A DNA stretch of 22,421 nucleotides. Source: Gnetum montanum. Taxonomy: Eukaryota > Streptophyta > Gnetopsida > Gnetales > Gnetaceae. The notes beneath the pieces are model-generated. The model was not told the DNA's origin. It worked only from the letters and a program-made list of their open reading frames with translations, and did no database searches. Where the stretch lies: contig MNCI01015696.1 of NCBI GenBank assembly GCA_015680685.1, positions 264,337 through 286,757 on the forward strand, in the 5' to 3' direction. Made by a program: the position numbers and the translations under genes. Shown piece by piece: positions 1 through 8,997 of this stretch (position 1 is the stretch's first letter; the number at the start of each line of letters is the position of its first letter).

Positions 1-429
1 TACAAATTTTTTGGTAATCAAACTAGAGAACAAGGTGAGAGATAACTTGCTTATCATCATGGGAAGAGCCTAGTTAAGCATCATTAATGCTAATTTAGTC
101 TTCCAAGGCCTTCACCTTAAAATAGGCATAGAAGATAAGACTAGAAAGACACATTACAAGTGGAACTCATGTAATCCTTCCTAGTCATGTGGTAAGAATG
201 GTTGCAACTATTGTATCATAAAAGGTCTCTTTGTCATCAAAGATGTTAATTACCTTAAAGAGCATATACTCTATGATGCTGTAAATCAAGTCTTGTAAAT
301 ACCAATTCACTCTCTTGTCCCACCTAATGTTGAATCATCTGATTTGAAAGCAAAGAACACAATGGAGGATACCATAGTGGTAAAATATGATCTTAAATTT
401 TGGGACACTTTTCATTTATCCCAGAATGT

Positions 430-1345
430 TCCTACACCATCACTATAGCTAAATTCATTTATCAAGGGCTTGGAATATCTATTTCTCATTGATGCTCATC
501 TTGTTATGATTACTTCCAATTTTATGATCAAATAAAAGATTGAGATAATAAAGATAGTTGTAAAGTGGACAAAAGCCATTATTTGATCCCATGATAAACT
601 CATAAGAATTGACTTATCTATCTATCAACATTGCATATACATGGATCTAAGCATCAAGCCTCATTAGATACTTTAACAAAGACTCAATCCTAACATGTAG
701 AACATGATGAAAAAATGAAATTGTCCATCTCTTGTGGGATAGTTTCATCGCATCCATTTCGAATAGGAAGTAAATTAATCTAACTATAGTCAAACCAAAG
801 AAAGAAAATAGATATAATTTTTGTATTGACTATAGGATGCTAAGCGTTATCACCTTTAAGGACCATTTTCCATTACTATTTGTAGACCAGGTATTATACA
901 ACATCTCTAGCTAGGAGTAATACAACTTTCTTGATGGGTACTTTGGGTACAAGCCAATCAACATCACACCAAAGTATTAAGAAAAAACTACCTTCATCTA
1001 TCTATGGAAAAATTTTTCCTTCAAGCATATTTCCTTTGGGTTATGTAATGTACCAGCTACATTGCAATGATTGATGATGTTTGTGTTCCAAGATTATATT
1101 GGAAAGAGTATAGAGGTCTTCATGGATGTATTTTTTACATATTAAAAAAATATTTAGGATATCTTAGACTAGCTTGAAGCCATTCTACACCACTATTTCT
1201 AGGCGAACTTAAAGTTAAACTAAAATAGAAACCAGTTGATGATGATTCAAAGCATTGTTCTTGATCACAAATTTTGCAAGAAGAGAATTGAAGTAGATCT
1301 TGATAAGATTTGCACCATAAAAACATAACATAGATTTCCATGATA
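430..1345 (+). pseudogene. gypsy-1 reverse transcriptase trace with pre-RT linker
   Basis: RT would copy element RNA into cDNA in cytoplasmic particles. Translating in shifting frames gives the pre-RT linker (about 450-700, including IRIDLSIYQHCIYMD and LNPNM). The RT fingers and palm follow, with KPKKENRYNFCIDYR near 795-840, TFKDHFPL near 850-875, LDGYFGYKPI near 930-960, FGLCNVPATLQ near 1035-1070, and IEVFMD near 1110-1127. The catalytic YxDD-type motif reads F-M-D-V at 1119-1130, so the second aspartate is gone. Stops stand where Q or R is expected, for example after PKY and after ATLQ. It is followed in register by RNase H and integrase traces. Certainly non-functional; family assignment is firm, clade less so. 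Confidence 0.85.
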
Positions 1346-1529
1346 GTCAAAGAGGTGTGATCTTTTATTGGCCATACAAGATATTATTATAGATTCATTA
1401 AAAATTATTGTAGAATAGCTAGGTGTTTATTTGAGCTCATGAGAAAATATGTTCTACCCCTATGAAGCAAAGAATATAGAAATATCTTCTAATCTCTAAA
1501 GGAAAGTCTAACTTAAACCCCTTTATTAA

Positions 1530-2015
1530 AAATTTTTGACTATGCCCAACAATTTTATATAAGAATAGAAGCTTCTAACTTTGCATTGTATGCAATCCTA
1601 ATGTAGTTCAATGAAATGAAGAGGCCCTACTACATCCTTTATGCTAGTTGAAGCATTGTCAGATCTCAAATGAACTATATTACCATTGAAAAGAAACCAA
1701 TGAATATCATTTTTTTACTTCAAATATTTAGACATTATGTTCTTGGATGTAAAGTATTCATCTACACTAATCACAATGTCACTCATTTCCTCATGAACAA
1801 ACTAGATGTCAACCTTTAAGTGATTTGATAATTGGTTCTTTTTCAAGAATTTGATCTTTATATGATTGATCATAAGAAAGATAAAAACATGGAATCATAT
1901 CATCTATTACAACTACAAATTAGTAACAAAGGGAAAGGTATGCTTCTTAATGAATTTGCAGATCACATTTGCAAAGTCATTTTTAACATTAAGAATATAT
2001 ATGACTACCCATGAT
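1530..2015 (+). pseudogene. gypsy-1 RNase H trace
   Basis: RNase H removes the RNA strand of the RNA-DNA hybrid. Visible pieces, in changing frames, are FYIRIEASNFALYAIL (the first catalytic region, with E-A-S where D-A-S is usual), an RPYYILYAS-like strand, MNYITIEKK (Y-T-T/I-E-K helix), and VFIYTNHNVTHFLMN (the D-H-x-x-L/T region, with N for D). The order and spacing after the RT fit Ty3/gypsy RNase H. The remaining piece at about 1832-2014 stays open but is a decayed continuation, not an independent gene. Several stops and at least two frameshifts. Confidence 0.7.
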
Positions 2016-2189
2016 TCATAAACATTATCAACTACCTAGTGGCCCAAAGAATTTCTCCTAGGTGAGACAAATGTAAGATTCAATGATTCCAACACTAGGT
2101 AAAGCCTTACTTGGTTATTAAAGAAAATACTTACAAGAGATGCCCTGATGCCCTCATAAGGTGGTGTGTTTTGAAATAGATCTAATGCA

Positions 2190-2846
2190 TCATCTTGGTT
2201 CATGTGCACCATGATGTATGTGGTGGGCACTATGCTAGAAAGACAACCATGATTTAACTACTTCTTGTAGACTATTTTTTGCTAACCATGTCTTTTGATG
2301 TTTAATACTTCATGCATTGTTGTGACATGTACTAACATGAGGGAGGTATGTTCTTATGTATGGAAGGACCAAAACAATGGATCCAACCACAGAAGCCCTT
2401 CACCGTGTGGGAAATTGACTTTATTGACCTCATTTCTATGATCTCCAATGGTAAAGCATACATTATTATATGCATAGATTACTACTTGAAGTGGGAGAAA
2501 GCTGCTACAATTAAGGATTGTACATCTACCTCTTTAGTGAACTTCCTTTGGAATAATTTACTCCATTATTTTGGTATTTTTTGAATCTTGATCTTCAATA
2601 ATGGAACATACTTTACTAGTAAGGTTTTTAAGAATTTAACGGAATATTGTAGAGTTAATTATAAATTAACTTCCCCATATCATCTACAAGCCAATGACTA
2701 AGCGAAAGTTACTAATCATGCAATCATTAGAATACTCAAGAAAATAGTTAGTAGGTGTAAAATGGCTAATAAGCCTAATGATACTCTTTGGACATATTGA
2801 GTGGATAGAAAAACCTTGTTTGCTACATCTCATTCAAGCTACTATA
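2190..2846 (+). pseudogene. gypsy-1 integrase trace, N-terminal and core parts
   Basis: Integrase joins cDNA to chromosomal DNA. The N-terminal zinc-finger remnant is at about 2195-2335 (VHHDVCGGHYARKT, then CCDMY where the C-x-x-C pair belongs). The core starts around 2348 with WEIDFIDLIS, SNGKAYIIICIDYY and KWEKAATIKDCTS. Of the D,D-35-E triad, the first D survives (2417-2419). The second is asparagine (FNNGTYFTS, 2597-2599) and the glutamate is lysine (AKVTNH, 2705-2707). Stops lie at 2582 and 2699. The last recognisable residues, FKLLY, run directly into the copia LTR, so this is where the element was split. Confidence 0.85.
2842..2846. repeat. Left target-site duplication of the copia insertion
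   Basis: The five bases ctata directly precede the left LTR (tgaagg...). The right flank has gtata, one mismatch. Five-base duplications are usual for LTR elements. Gypsy-1 coding continues from here to the right flank, which supports the call. Confidence 0.65.
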
Positions 2847-3746
2847 TGAAGGAATTTTAGATAGCAAAAGGATTTCTTGGTTATTTGACTTCATAAATAA
2901 TTAGCTAATAAAATTTGTATTTTTGAAAAGCTTAGAAATTTCTATAAAATTTTTTAAAAATAAAGTAGCATAAAATATATCTAGAAGCTAAGGTTATATT
3001 ATGTTCTTTTCAATATATCAAAAATCATAGTAATTCTAGTACTAAAATTTTGAGAGATAATAACTCAAATGTTGTTAAGGTTATGATGCTAAAATTTTAA
3101 CTAAACCTTATTACAAGATATTATCTTTTAAATAAATCTAATATCACATCAAATCATTATGCAGTGAGGGAGAAATGATCAAATCATTGATTATTATTCA
3201 TTCTATTGAAAATTTAGGATTCAAAAAATCTTCCAAATTATAGAACTAATTTATTCCAAACTGTAATATATATTAAATTAAATTTTATTACATGTAGCCA
3301 TCTAATCTATCTTTCTAATAAATCTAGAATCATTGAAAAATTTTGTGAAATAACTAAGATATCATCAAAATAGTGAATGTCCCCATTTGTAACTATTCAA
3401 CTTCCAATATTAAGTAAATAATAATGAATGATGTTGTTGATTGTTGATGAGTTGATGAATTGATGATGAAATAGTTAAATTATTTCTAAAATTATTTTGA
3501 TAATTCCATGATGCAAATTTCCAAGAGATTCCTTGTGTGTATATATATCTAGTTTGTGGGGGAAAATTTACTAAAAATAATACAATATAGCCCTAATGAT
3601 AAAAATCCTTAAAAATTATATATATATAGGGCCAAAAATAACATTAAAATGGCCATAAATCTAGAAATTTCCTATATTTTATTAAAATAGAATCCTATTT
3701 TATAGTAAACATAGAAATTATTATCATTACCTCTAAAAAGCCAAAA
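2847..3746 (-). repeat. Copia 3' LTR (left copy)
   Basis: It aligns along its whole length with 7745-8617. The best block is 2903-2943 against 7793-7833 with one mismatch. Further blocks include the run around 3040-3110 against 7930-8000 and the TGA-rich stretch at 3423-3476 against 8294-8362. It starts tgaagg. The inner end is set by alignment with the right LTR and is uncertain by a few bases because the expected terminal dinucleotide is not clean. Confidence 0.88.
3616..3628 (-). promoter_or_regulatory. TATA-like run in copia 3' LTR
   Basis: An alternating TA run lies about 118 bases from the outer U3 start on the - strand. The same run is kept at the matching place in the other LTR (8479-8491). 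Position and conservation suggest the element's TATA box. AT-rich chance occurrence cannot be excluded. Confidence 0.4.
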
Positions 3747-3760
3747 ATCCCTTGTTAGAT
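3747..3760 (-). other. Possible copia polypurine tract
   Basis: On the - strand the sequence just before the 3' LTR reads aacaagggattttt: a short purine run aagggga-like in position, where a polypurine tract primes plus-strand DNA synthesis. It is weak and degraded; called mainly by position. Confidence 0.4.
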
Positions 3761-3794
3761 TTAAGCTATTCTTCATTCTTGATCTTTACTTTAT

Positions 3795-4400
3795 CCTTTC
3801 TTTATCATGCTATGAATTCCTTTAGATTTATTGAGGCACTTGATCCTCTGAGATAGAAGATTTTTTATTAGTAAGTTAGCAAGTTGCTCTTTTAAACTAA
3901 TGTGAATGTGTTTGATGGTTCCTTCTTTCACTTCTTTCTTGATGAAATAATACATGATGTTAATGCGTTTTGATTTTTTGTGATGCACATAGTCTTAGGA
4001 TAGTTGAATTGTAGTTTTATTATCATAATACAAATGTGTATGGACATCTACTTCGACTCCTAAGTATGACAAAAGTTTATTTAGCCATAGTATGTGTTGT
4101 AGGTGTTCGGCCATGACAATAAATTCTACTTCACAAGTGGATAGGTTGATGGATGATTATTTCTTTAATTTCTAATATATTGGAATTTTTCCATGCATAA
4201 TGAAAGCTCCTAATGTGGATTTTCTATTATCATTATCTCCTACCCATTCAACATCTCAATATGCATGAATCTTATTATCTTCTTTACTAAATTTAATCCT
4301 AAGGTTGCAAGTTCCTTTTACATACTTGAGAAGATGCACAAGGTCTTGCATGTGAGATTTTCTTGGCTCTTTCATGAATATGGATAAGTCATCCAATCAT
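3795..4400 (-). pseudogene. Copia RNase H trace (C-terminal end of pol)
   Basis: Reading leftward on the - strand, pieces typical of copia RNase H appear: NRKSTLGAFIMHGKIP, then LSTCEVEFIVMAEHLQHILWL (the S-T-x-E-A-E-Y/F helix). These are followed by YYDNKTTIQLS (D-N-x-x-A/T-I) and HHKKSKRINIMYYFIKK, HISLKEQLANLLIKNLL (the H-x-R/I...L-A-D-x-x-T-K region). The final stretch, 3791-3988, stays open. The domain closes pol just before the polypurine tract. Stops interrupt several places; family assignment is firm. Confidence 0.9.
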
Positions 4401-4419
4401 GGTTCTATACATTGTTACA

Positions 4420-5290
4420 TCTATGAGAGGAGTCTTATCTTTTTTGGTTAACTTTAAATTATATGGCAAAGGATTGCTAACTGGCATCTCATTCTTTAGA
4501 TTGAATTTTTCAATGATGGAATTTATGTATTTGATTTTATGGATCTTCATTCCTTCCTTATTCTAGTTCACTTCAATTCCTAGGAAGTGTTTGAGTTCTC
4601 CAAGGTTCTCCATTCAAAATTTAGTTGTCATGTCATTCTTGCAATCTTCTACTAGCCTTTTATTGTTGGAAATAACACTAATGTCATTTATATATAGTGA
4701 TATGATGATGAAATCATCTCCTCCTTGAAATATAGTGTTGGTTCAAACATGTAATTTTTTATAATTCTTTTTAGTGAGATAATTATTAATTCTCTAGAAC
4801 TAGGCCCTTGGAGCTTGCTTTGGACCATATAGAACTTTGTTGAGTTTGCATATTTGATTCTTTTTTCCTTTGATAACGTAACCTTAGGGCTAGTAGATGT
4901 ATACTTCTTATTTGATGTATCCATTTAGAAATGCTAATTTGACATCCATTTGTTGAACCTTTAGATCTTTATGTACTGCTATAAAGAGAATGAGATTGAT
5001 GGTTTCAAATCTAGCCATCAGTTCAAAGATTTCTTCATAGTCAATGTATTTCTTTTATTTGATTCCTCTTTCCATAAATCTTTCTTTGTGTATTCTCACT
5101 TCTCCTTCCTCATTATACATTGTTTTATACAACCACTTACAAGCAATAACCTTGTTATCTTTTGGTTTATCCACTAATTCCCATGTGTTATTTCTTAAGA
5201 TGACATTGTTCTCTTTGTCCATGGGCTCTTTCCATTCTTTAATTCATGGCTTCATTGAAATTGGTTGGTTATCTTGTGATTTTTGAATAT
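4420..5290 (-). pseudogene. Copia reverse transcriptase trace
   Basis: On the - strand from about 5270 leftward: NTWELVDKPKDNKVIACKWL and YKTMYNEEGEV, then the QQMDVKLAFLNGYIK strand near 4925-4965 and CKLNKVLYGPKQAPRA near 4798-4850. The active site follows at 4683-4694, reading Y-I-N-D. Copia RTs have Y-V/I-D-D here (established), so the first aspartate is replaced by asparagine. Frames change several times between these blocks. Gene order, integrase to the right and RNase H to the left, fits copia pol. Non-functional. Confidence 0.92.
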
Positions 5291-5399
5291 GCCATATTTG
5301 TAATACTGTAAAATCTTATAGTTCTTCTTTTAATTTTTGTGTATAGCATTTCAGTGTGAGGATGGTCTCTTTGAACCCAATGTTTTGAACTTTGATATT

Positions 5400-6275
5400 T
5401 GTTTGATTTCTCTTGCTATTTGAAAAAGTCACTTGTATTGGATTTTGTCTCATTAAATATAACATCTCTTAAAACATGTCCTTTTTGATTTATTGGGGCA
5501 TAGCATCTATATCCATTGGCATGAGAATTATAACTAATAAAGATGCATTTCTTTCCTCTATCTTTGAGTTTGTTAATGAATTGTTTTGGGATCTTTACAT
5601 AGTAGTGACATCCAAATATTCTCATATGACTTAGGTTAGGAATTCTATTCTATAGAGCTTCATATGGAGATTTGTCTTAATTACTTTTGATGATGATTTG
5701 ATTTCAAATGTAACATACTCCAATATTGAATAGGTTGTGAGACATGCTTTAATAAGCATCTTGTCAAGCCTTATATTTTTCTATTCTTTCTTTTAGCTAC
5801 TTCGTTTGATTGTGAGCTATATCCAAATGTGGTCTAATGAAAGATACCATTTTTTTTATGAATTCACCTTCTTCTTATAATCTAATGGTCTTAAGTTTGA
5901 CGTTCATGAAGTTTTTTATTAGTTTAAGGAAAGTTTTAAAGTATTTGATGGCTTCATTATTTTTCTTTAGATTATATGTCCAAGTGTATCTTGATTAGTC
6001 TTCTACTATGATCATGAAATAATTTACTCCTATTTAAATACTAAACATTATCCAAATAAGATCCATGCACAAAATATCAAATGATTTTTTCTTCTTTATC
6101 ATGTGAGGGTTGTGAGGAGAATTGGTTTGCTTTTCTTGTATGCAAGTCTTACATTTATCTTGAAAAATATTTTAAATTTTTATTCTTTTATCTTTTTCTA
6201 GCTTAATCATTCTTCCAATTTTATGATAGGAGATGTGACCAAGCCTTTCATGCTAAAGTTTATACTTGCTAAAAT
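5400..6275 (-). pseudogene. Copia integrase trace
   Basis: Starting near 6270 on the - strand: HERLGHISYHKIGRMIKLEK followed by CKTCIQEKQT, the H-H-C-C zinc-binding N-terminal region with the preceding GAG-pre-integrase wording. The core shows DLIW, YFMIIVED-S-RYTW and a QTK-LKERIEKY piece where Q-N-G-x-x-E-R-x-N is usual. The SDxGxEF strand has decayed to EEGEFIKK. The C-terminal part, 5416-5625, stays open and gives MRIFGCHYYVKIPK, KKCIFISYNSHANGYRCY and VLRDVIFNE, a very typical copia integrase end. Many stops upstream. Confidence 0.92.
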
Positions 6276-6703
6276 TCTTATTATCCTTCTCCTTGACTTC
6301 ATCTTTGTCTAGGATTTGATTGGCTTCTATTGTAAGAACATGTTTTTCTCGAGTATTATGGTTGCTTATGATGTCCTCTTTTTCATTGAGATAGTTGCAT
6401 TCAAGACAATATATTTTGTTATTCAAGGATTATATTTTCATGATTTCTTCATCATTGGGTTTGTTGATAATATAGAAATTACTCTTGAAATTGATACTAT
6501 TTCCTCCATTAGACACTTTTCCAACAAAGAAGAGTGGGTTGGAAAGATTAGGAATATAATACACATTGGAAAATGTGTGTCCATATTTTAATTTAACTAC
6601 AAAATCTTCTATTTCTTCTATGACTAATTATTTTTCATATTTGATTTTGATGTTACTAAGACTATTGTTTGCTCCATAATTTAGAAGATAATTTTTGTAG
6701 GGT

Positions 6704-6732
6704 GTCATATGATTGAAGCATCAACTATCCAC
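6704..6732 (-). pseudogene. Copia protease active-site remnant
   Basis: On the - strand this reads V-D-S-stop-C-F-N-H-M-T. The copia aspartic protease carries D-S-G-C/A-S/T-x-H-M-T here, so the catalytic aspartate is kept and the following glycine codon has become TGA. Neighbouring sequence, to about 6500, gives more protease-to-integrase linker wording such as GHTFSNVYYIPNLSNPLF. Confidence 0.85.
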
Positions 6733-6884
6733 AATTCAAGAATATTGCTTTATTTCTTTAATTGAATTAAAGGGCACACAATTTCCTAGCTCTTTTTCTT
6801 GAGTATCCTTTTGAGATGATGAGGGAGTATCTTATTCTATTTGTGAAGTTTGTCCATGTATTATTTCAAAACTAATTCTAGTCT

Positions 6885-7695
6885 AACATTATTTGATGAT
6901 ATGATCTTTTCTTTTGAAGAAGTTGACATATGATATTGAGTCTTATCCTATCTTTGTATTCTAGATTGATTCCATCTACCTCTTCCTCTTCCTCTTGTAT
7001 TTTGACCACTATTTTCTTTTGATTTTATTCCTTGATATCTATTTTAATAATTGAATCTTCCTCTCCCCCTAAATCTTTCTTACCTACCTTTTCCTCTTTG
7101 GTTAATAATGTAGGCTTGATCATCTTTACTAGATTGTTTGTTATTCTTCATAATTTGTAGGTTCTAACTTAAGTAGCTAATTATTAATACTAAGAATGTT
7201 GAAGTTCTTTGAAAGAGCAATGTTTTCCATCACATTTTCAAATCTTGGATCTATGTAGAGATCTTGAAAAAATTTCTAACTCTTTTGTCTGTTGGTATAT
7301 CCATGATCATATTCATCTATTTTTTGTAAGTTATCATACATTCTAATAAAGAAGTCTTCAACACTTTTATTTCTTTCAATTTCTAGGGTATTGAATTTTT
7401 TTTATATTAGTTGCTAAAATTATTGATTTTTTAATGCTTCCTTGTATTCTAATTGGAGATTATCCCACACTTCTTTTGAAATTACTTGTTAGACACTAGC
7501 CAATAGCATCATGAGAGCCAAATTATTATTCTTATTCTTTCTTTCATATTCTTTGACTTGTAATCTAGGGAAACCTTCAAATTTATGGATCAATTCAAAA
7601 CCTATTTCAACTATTTTCCAATAGTCATTATGTTCAAGGATGTCTTTCATCATCATTTTTCATAGGCTAAACTCTGATGATGGAGCATCTAGCTA
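6885..7695 (-). pseudogene. Copia gag trace
   Basis: On the - strand from about 7690 the sequence reads MMMKDILEHNDYWKIVE, GFELIHKFEGFPRLQVKEYE, ISKEVWDNLQLEYK, FNTLEIERNKSVEDFFIRM and PRFENVMENIALS. This is the usual copia capsid arrangement (W-x-x-L...Y, then a conserved E-S-V-x-x-F-x-R-x), as in the UBN2-type gag family. A nucleocapsid-like piece near 6888-6945 keeps only KRKDHIIKYC of a CCHC knuckle. It begins about 40 bases downstream of the primer-binding site, as expected, and is broken by stops at tryptophan/glutamine-like positions. Confidence 0.88.
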
Positions 7696-7730
7696 TGTCT
7701 TTTGTGCACATTTTTGTAGGTGAACCTAAT

Positions 7731-7742
7731 GCTCTAACACCA
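7731..7742 (-). other. Copia primer-binding site (initiator Met-tRNA type)
   Basis: On the - strand the twelve bases are TGGTGTTAGAGC, two mismatches from the common plant Met-tRNA primer-binding site TGGTATCAGAGC. They lie two bases inside the 5' LTR, the expected place for minus-strand priming. Confidence 0.85.
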
Positions 7743-7744
7743 AG

Positions 7745-8617
7745 TGAAGGAATTTGAAGCATCGAAAAAAACTGTTGACTACAAAAATAATAAGCTAATA
7801 AAATTTGTATATTTGAAAAGCTTAGAAATTTCTACTAAGTTTTAAAAAATGAAGTACTAAAAAAGATATCCATAAGCTGAGGTTATATTATATTCTTTTC
7901 AATTTATAAAAAAATATAGTAATTTTGGTAGTGAAAATTTGAGAGATGATAACTAAAAAGTTGTTAAGTTTTTGCTGCTAAAATTTTAAGTAAACCTCAT
8001 TACATATTTAATTTTAAATAAATATAATATCCCATAAAATTGCTGTGTGATGAGAATAAAATGATCTCATTATTAACCAACATTCATTTTGGTAAAAATT
8101 TAGGATTTACCAAATTATAGAGCTAATTTTTCCAAAACCAAAATAGATATTGAAGTGAAATTTTAGCTATATGAAACAACATGTTATAACTTTCTAATAA
8201 AACTATAATTACTAAAAAATGTTGCCAATTGATTGAGATATGATTAAAATAGTAAATTCCCCTACTAACTATTTAACTTCCAAGATTAAGTAAAAAATGA
8301 TAAATGATAGTGATGAATGTTGATGAATTGATGAAAGATTAATGAATTGATGATGGAATAGTTAAATTATTCATGAAATTATATTGATGATTTCATGATG
8401 AAAATTTCCATATGACAAGTAGCGCAAAGCTTACTAAAAATAATACAATATAGTCCTAATGAAAAAAAAACTTAAAATTATATATATATATGGAGTGAAG
8501 CCAAAATAACATTTTAATTTTCAATCAATCCAAAATTTTCCTATATTTTATTTTTTAAAAATTTCTATTATAAAATAAAAATAAAAAATTATTGTTTTCT
8601 ACTCCAAAAAGATAATA
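7745..8617 (-). repeat. Copia 5' LTR (right copy)
   Basis: Partner of 2847-3746. The inner edge is fixed by the primer-binding site at 7731-7742 and by tgaagg matching the left LTR start. The outer edge is fixed by the flank gtata. The two LTRs differ by numerous substitutions and small indels, so the insertion is not recent. Confidence 0.88.
8479..8491 (-). promoter_or_regulatory. TATA-like run in copia 5' LTR
   Basis: TA run about 126 bases inside the LTR's transcriptional upstream end on the - strand, matching 3616-3628 in the other LTR. A likely TATA box of the dead element; chance in AT-rich DNA is the alternative. Confidence 0.4.
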
Positions 8618-8622
8618 GTATA
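8618..8622. repeat. Right target-site duplication of the copia insertion
   Basis: gtata, one mismatch from ctata at 2842-2846. It is directly followed by tgaatagg, so gypsy-1 reads L-Y-E in the same way on both sides of the insertion. Confidence 0.6.
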
Positions 8623-8997
8623 TGAATAGGTTTCATGATTGATTATTGATCCTAAAATGAAAAACTTGGGTAATGTGATGGATTTTGATATGACCTTAGA
8701 TTCTACATAAAAAAAGCATTTGATCTATCTTTATCCTTTGATAAGAATTGTAGAATTTCCTTGATGAGTAATGAGTTAGAACATTCCTACACCAAGACTT
8801 GTCATGATGTTATTGATGCACGATAGTTTGATTTCAAACTTGATAATAAGGTCATCTATTTCAGTTTGTCACATTTTTCCCATTTGGAGAAGTTTTAATT
8901 TCAATGGCTTAGTACATATTTACCATTTGGATGAACTAGACAAAATTTTTCTAGTTAATGGGTAACACCTGAAGCACTATAAAAAAGATACTCTTCT
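8618..8997 (+). mobile_element. gypsy-1, 3' segment with integrase C-terminal trace
   Basis: One + strand frame at 8903-8998 reads NGLVHIYHLDELDKIFLVNG, a stop, then HLKHYKKDTLL and a stop. This is the usual end of a Tat/Athila-type integrase, where a G-x-x-x-L...L-V-N-G-x-R-L-K-x-Y pattern closes the protein. Upstream, 8623-8900, the expected linker is scrambled by frameshifts but begins V-Y-E, joining the FKLLY on the other side of the copia element. This is strong evidence that 1-2846 and 8618-8997 were one element. Its 3' LTR is not identified with certainty; the LTR-like copy at 10872-11762 is a candidate. Confidence 0.75.

Larger units (their letters stand above)
1..2846 (+). mobile_element. 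Ty3/gypsy retrotransposon 'gypsy-1', 5' segment (degraded)
   Basis: Seen: in + strand order there are a pre-RT linker, an RT, an RNase H and an integrase core, all broken by stops and frameshifts. RT before RNase H before integrase is the Ty3/gypsy order (established). Wording such as LNPNM just before the RT, CIDYR, DHFPL, FGLCN, and SPYHLQAN with KVTNHAI in the integrase is closest to the Athila/Tat group as I know it; the clade is an inference. The 5' LTR and gag lie outside the window or are unrecognisable. The element is interrupted after 2846 by a Ty1/copia element and resumes at 8618. Bases 1-430 hold only weak coding-like sequence; a protease is possible but I cannot place its active site. 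Confidence 0.85.
2847..8617 (-). mobile_element. Degraded full-length Ty1/copia LTR retrotransposon nested in gypsy-1
   Basis: Two similar LTRs (2847-3746 and 7745-8617) enclose a - strand interior with gag, protease, integrase, RT and RNase H traces in that order; integrase before RT defines Ty1/copia. Length is 5.77 kb. A primer-binding site complementary in style to initiator Met-tRNA lies two bases inside the 5' LTR. Flanks are ctata and gtata. All reading frames carry many stops and frameshifts, and the two LTRs differ by many substitutions and indels, so the insertion is old. It is younger than gypsy-1, which it interrupts inside the integrase. Confidence 0.93.

Noticed and set aside
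2036-2230. 64-residue open frame on the - strand
   Set aside because: Opposite the gypsy-1 RNase H-integrase linker and zinc-finger remnant; no recognisable wording.
3420-3480. Possible CRISPR-like or microsatellite array
   Set aside because: Units are short imperfect TGA words without uniform spacers, and occur in both LTRs of a plant retroelement.
4971-5286. Two overlapping hydrophobic open frames on the + strand
   Set aside because: They are the complement of the copia RT N-terminal part (NTWELVDKP, CKWLYKT on the - strand); the apparent membrane-like composition comes from reversed lysine/glutamate-rich codons.
6316-6591. 91-residue open frame on the + strand
   Set aside because: It lies opposite the copia protease-integrase region, whose - strand wording is convincing; this is a reverse-strand shadow.
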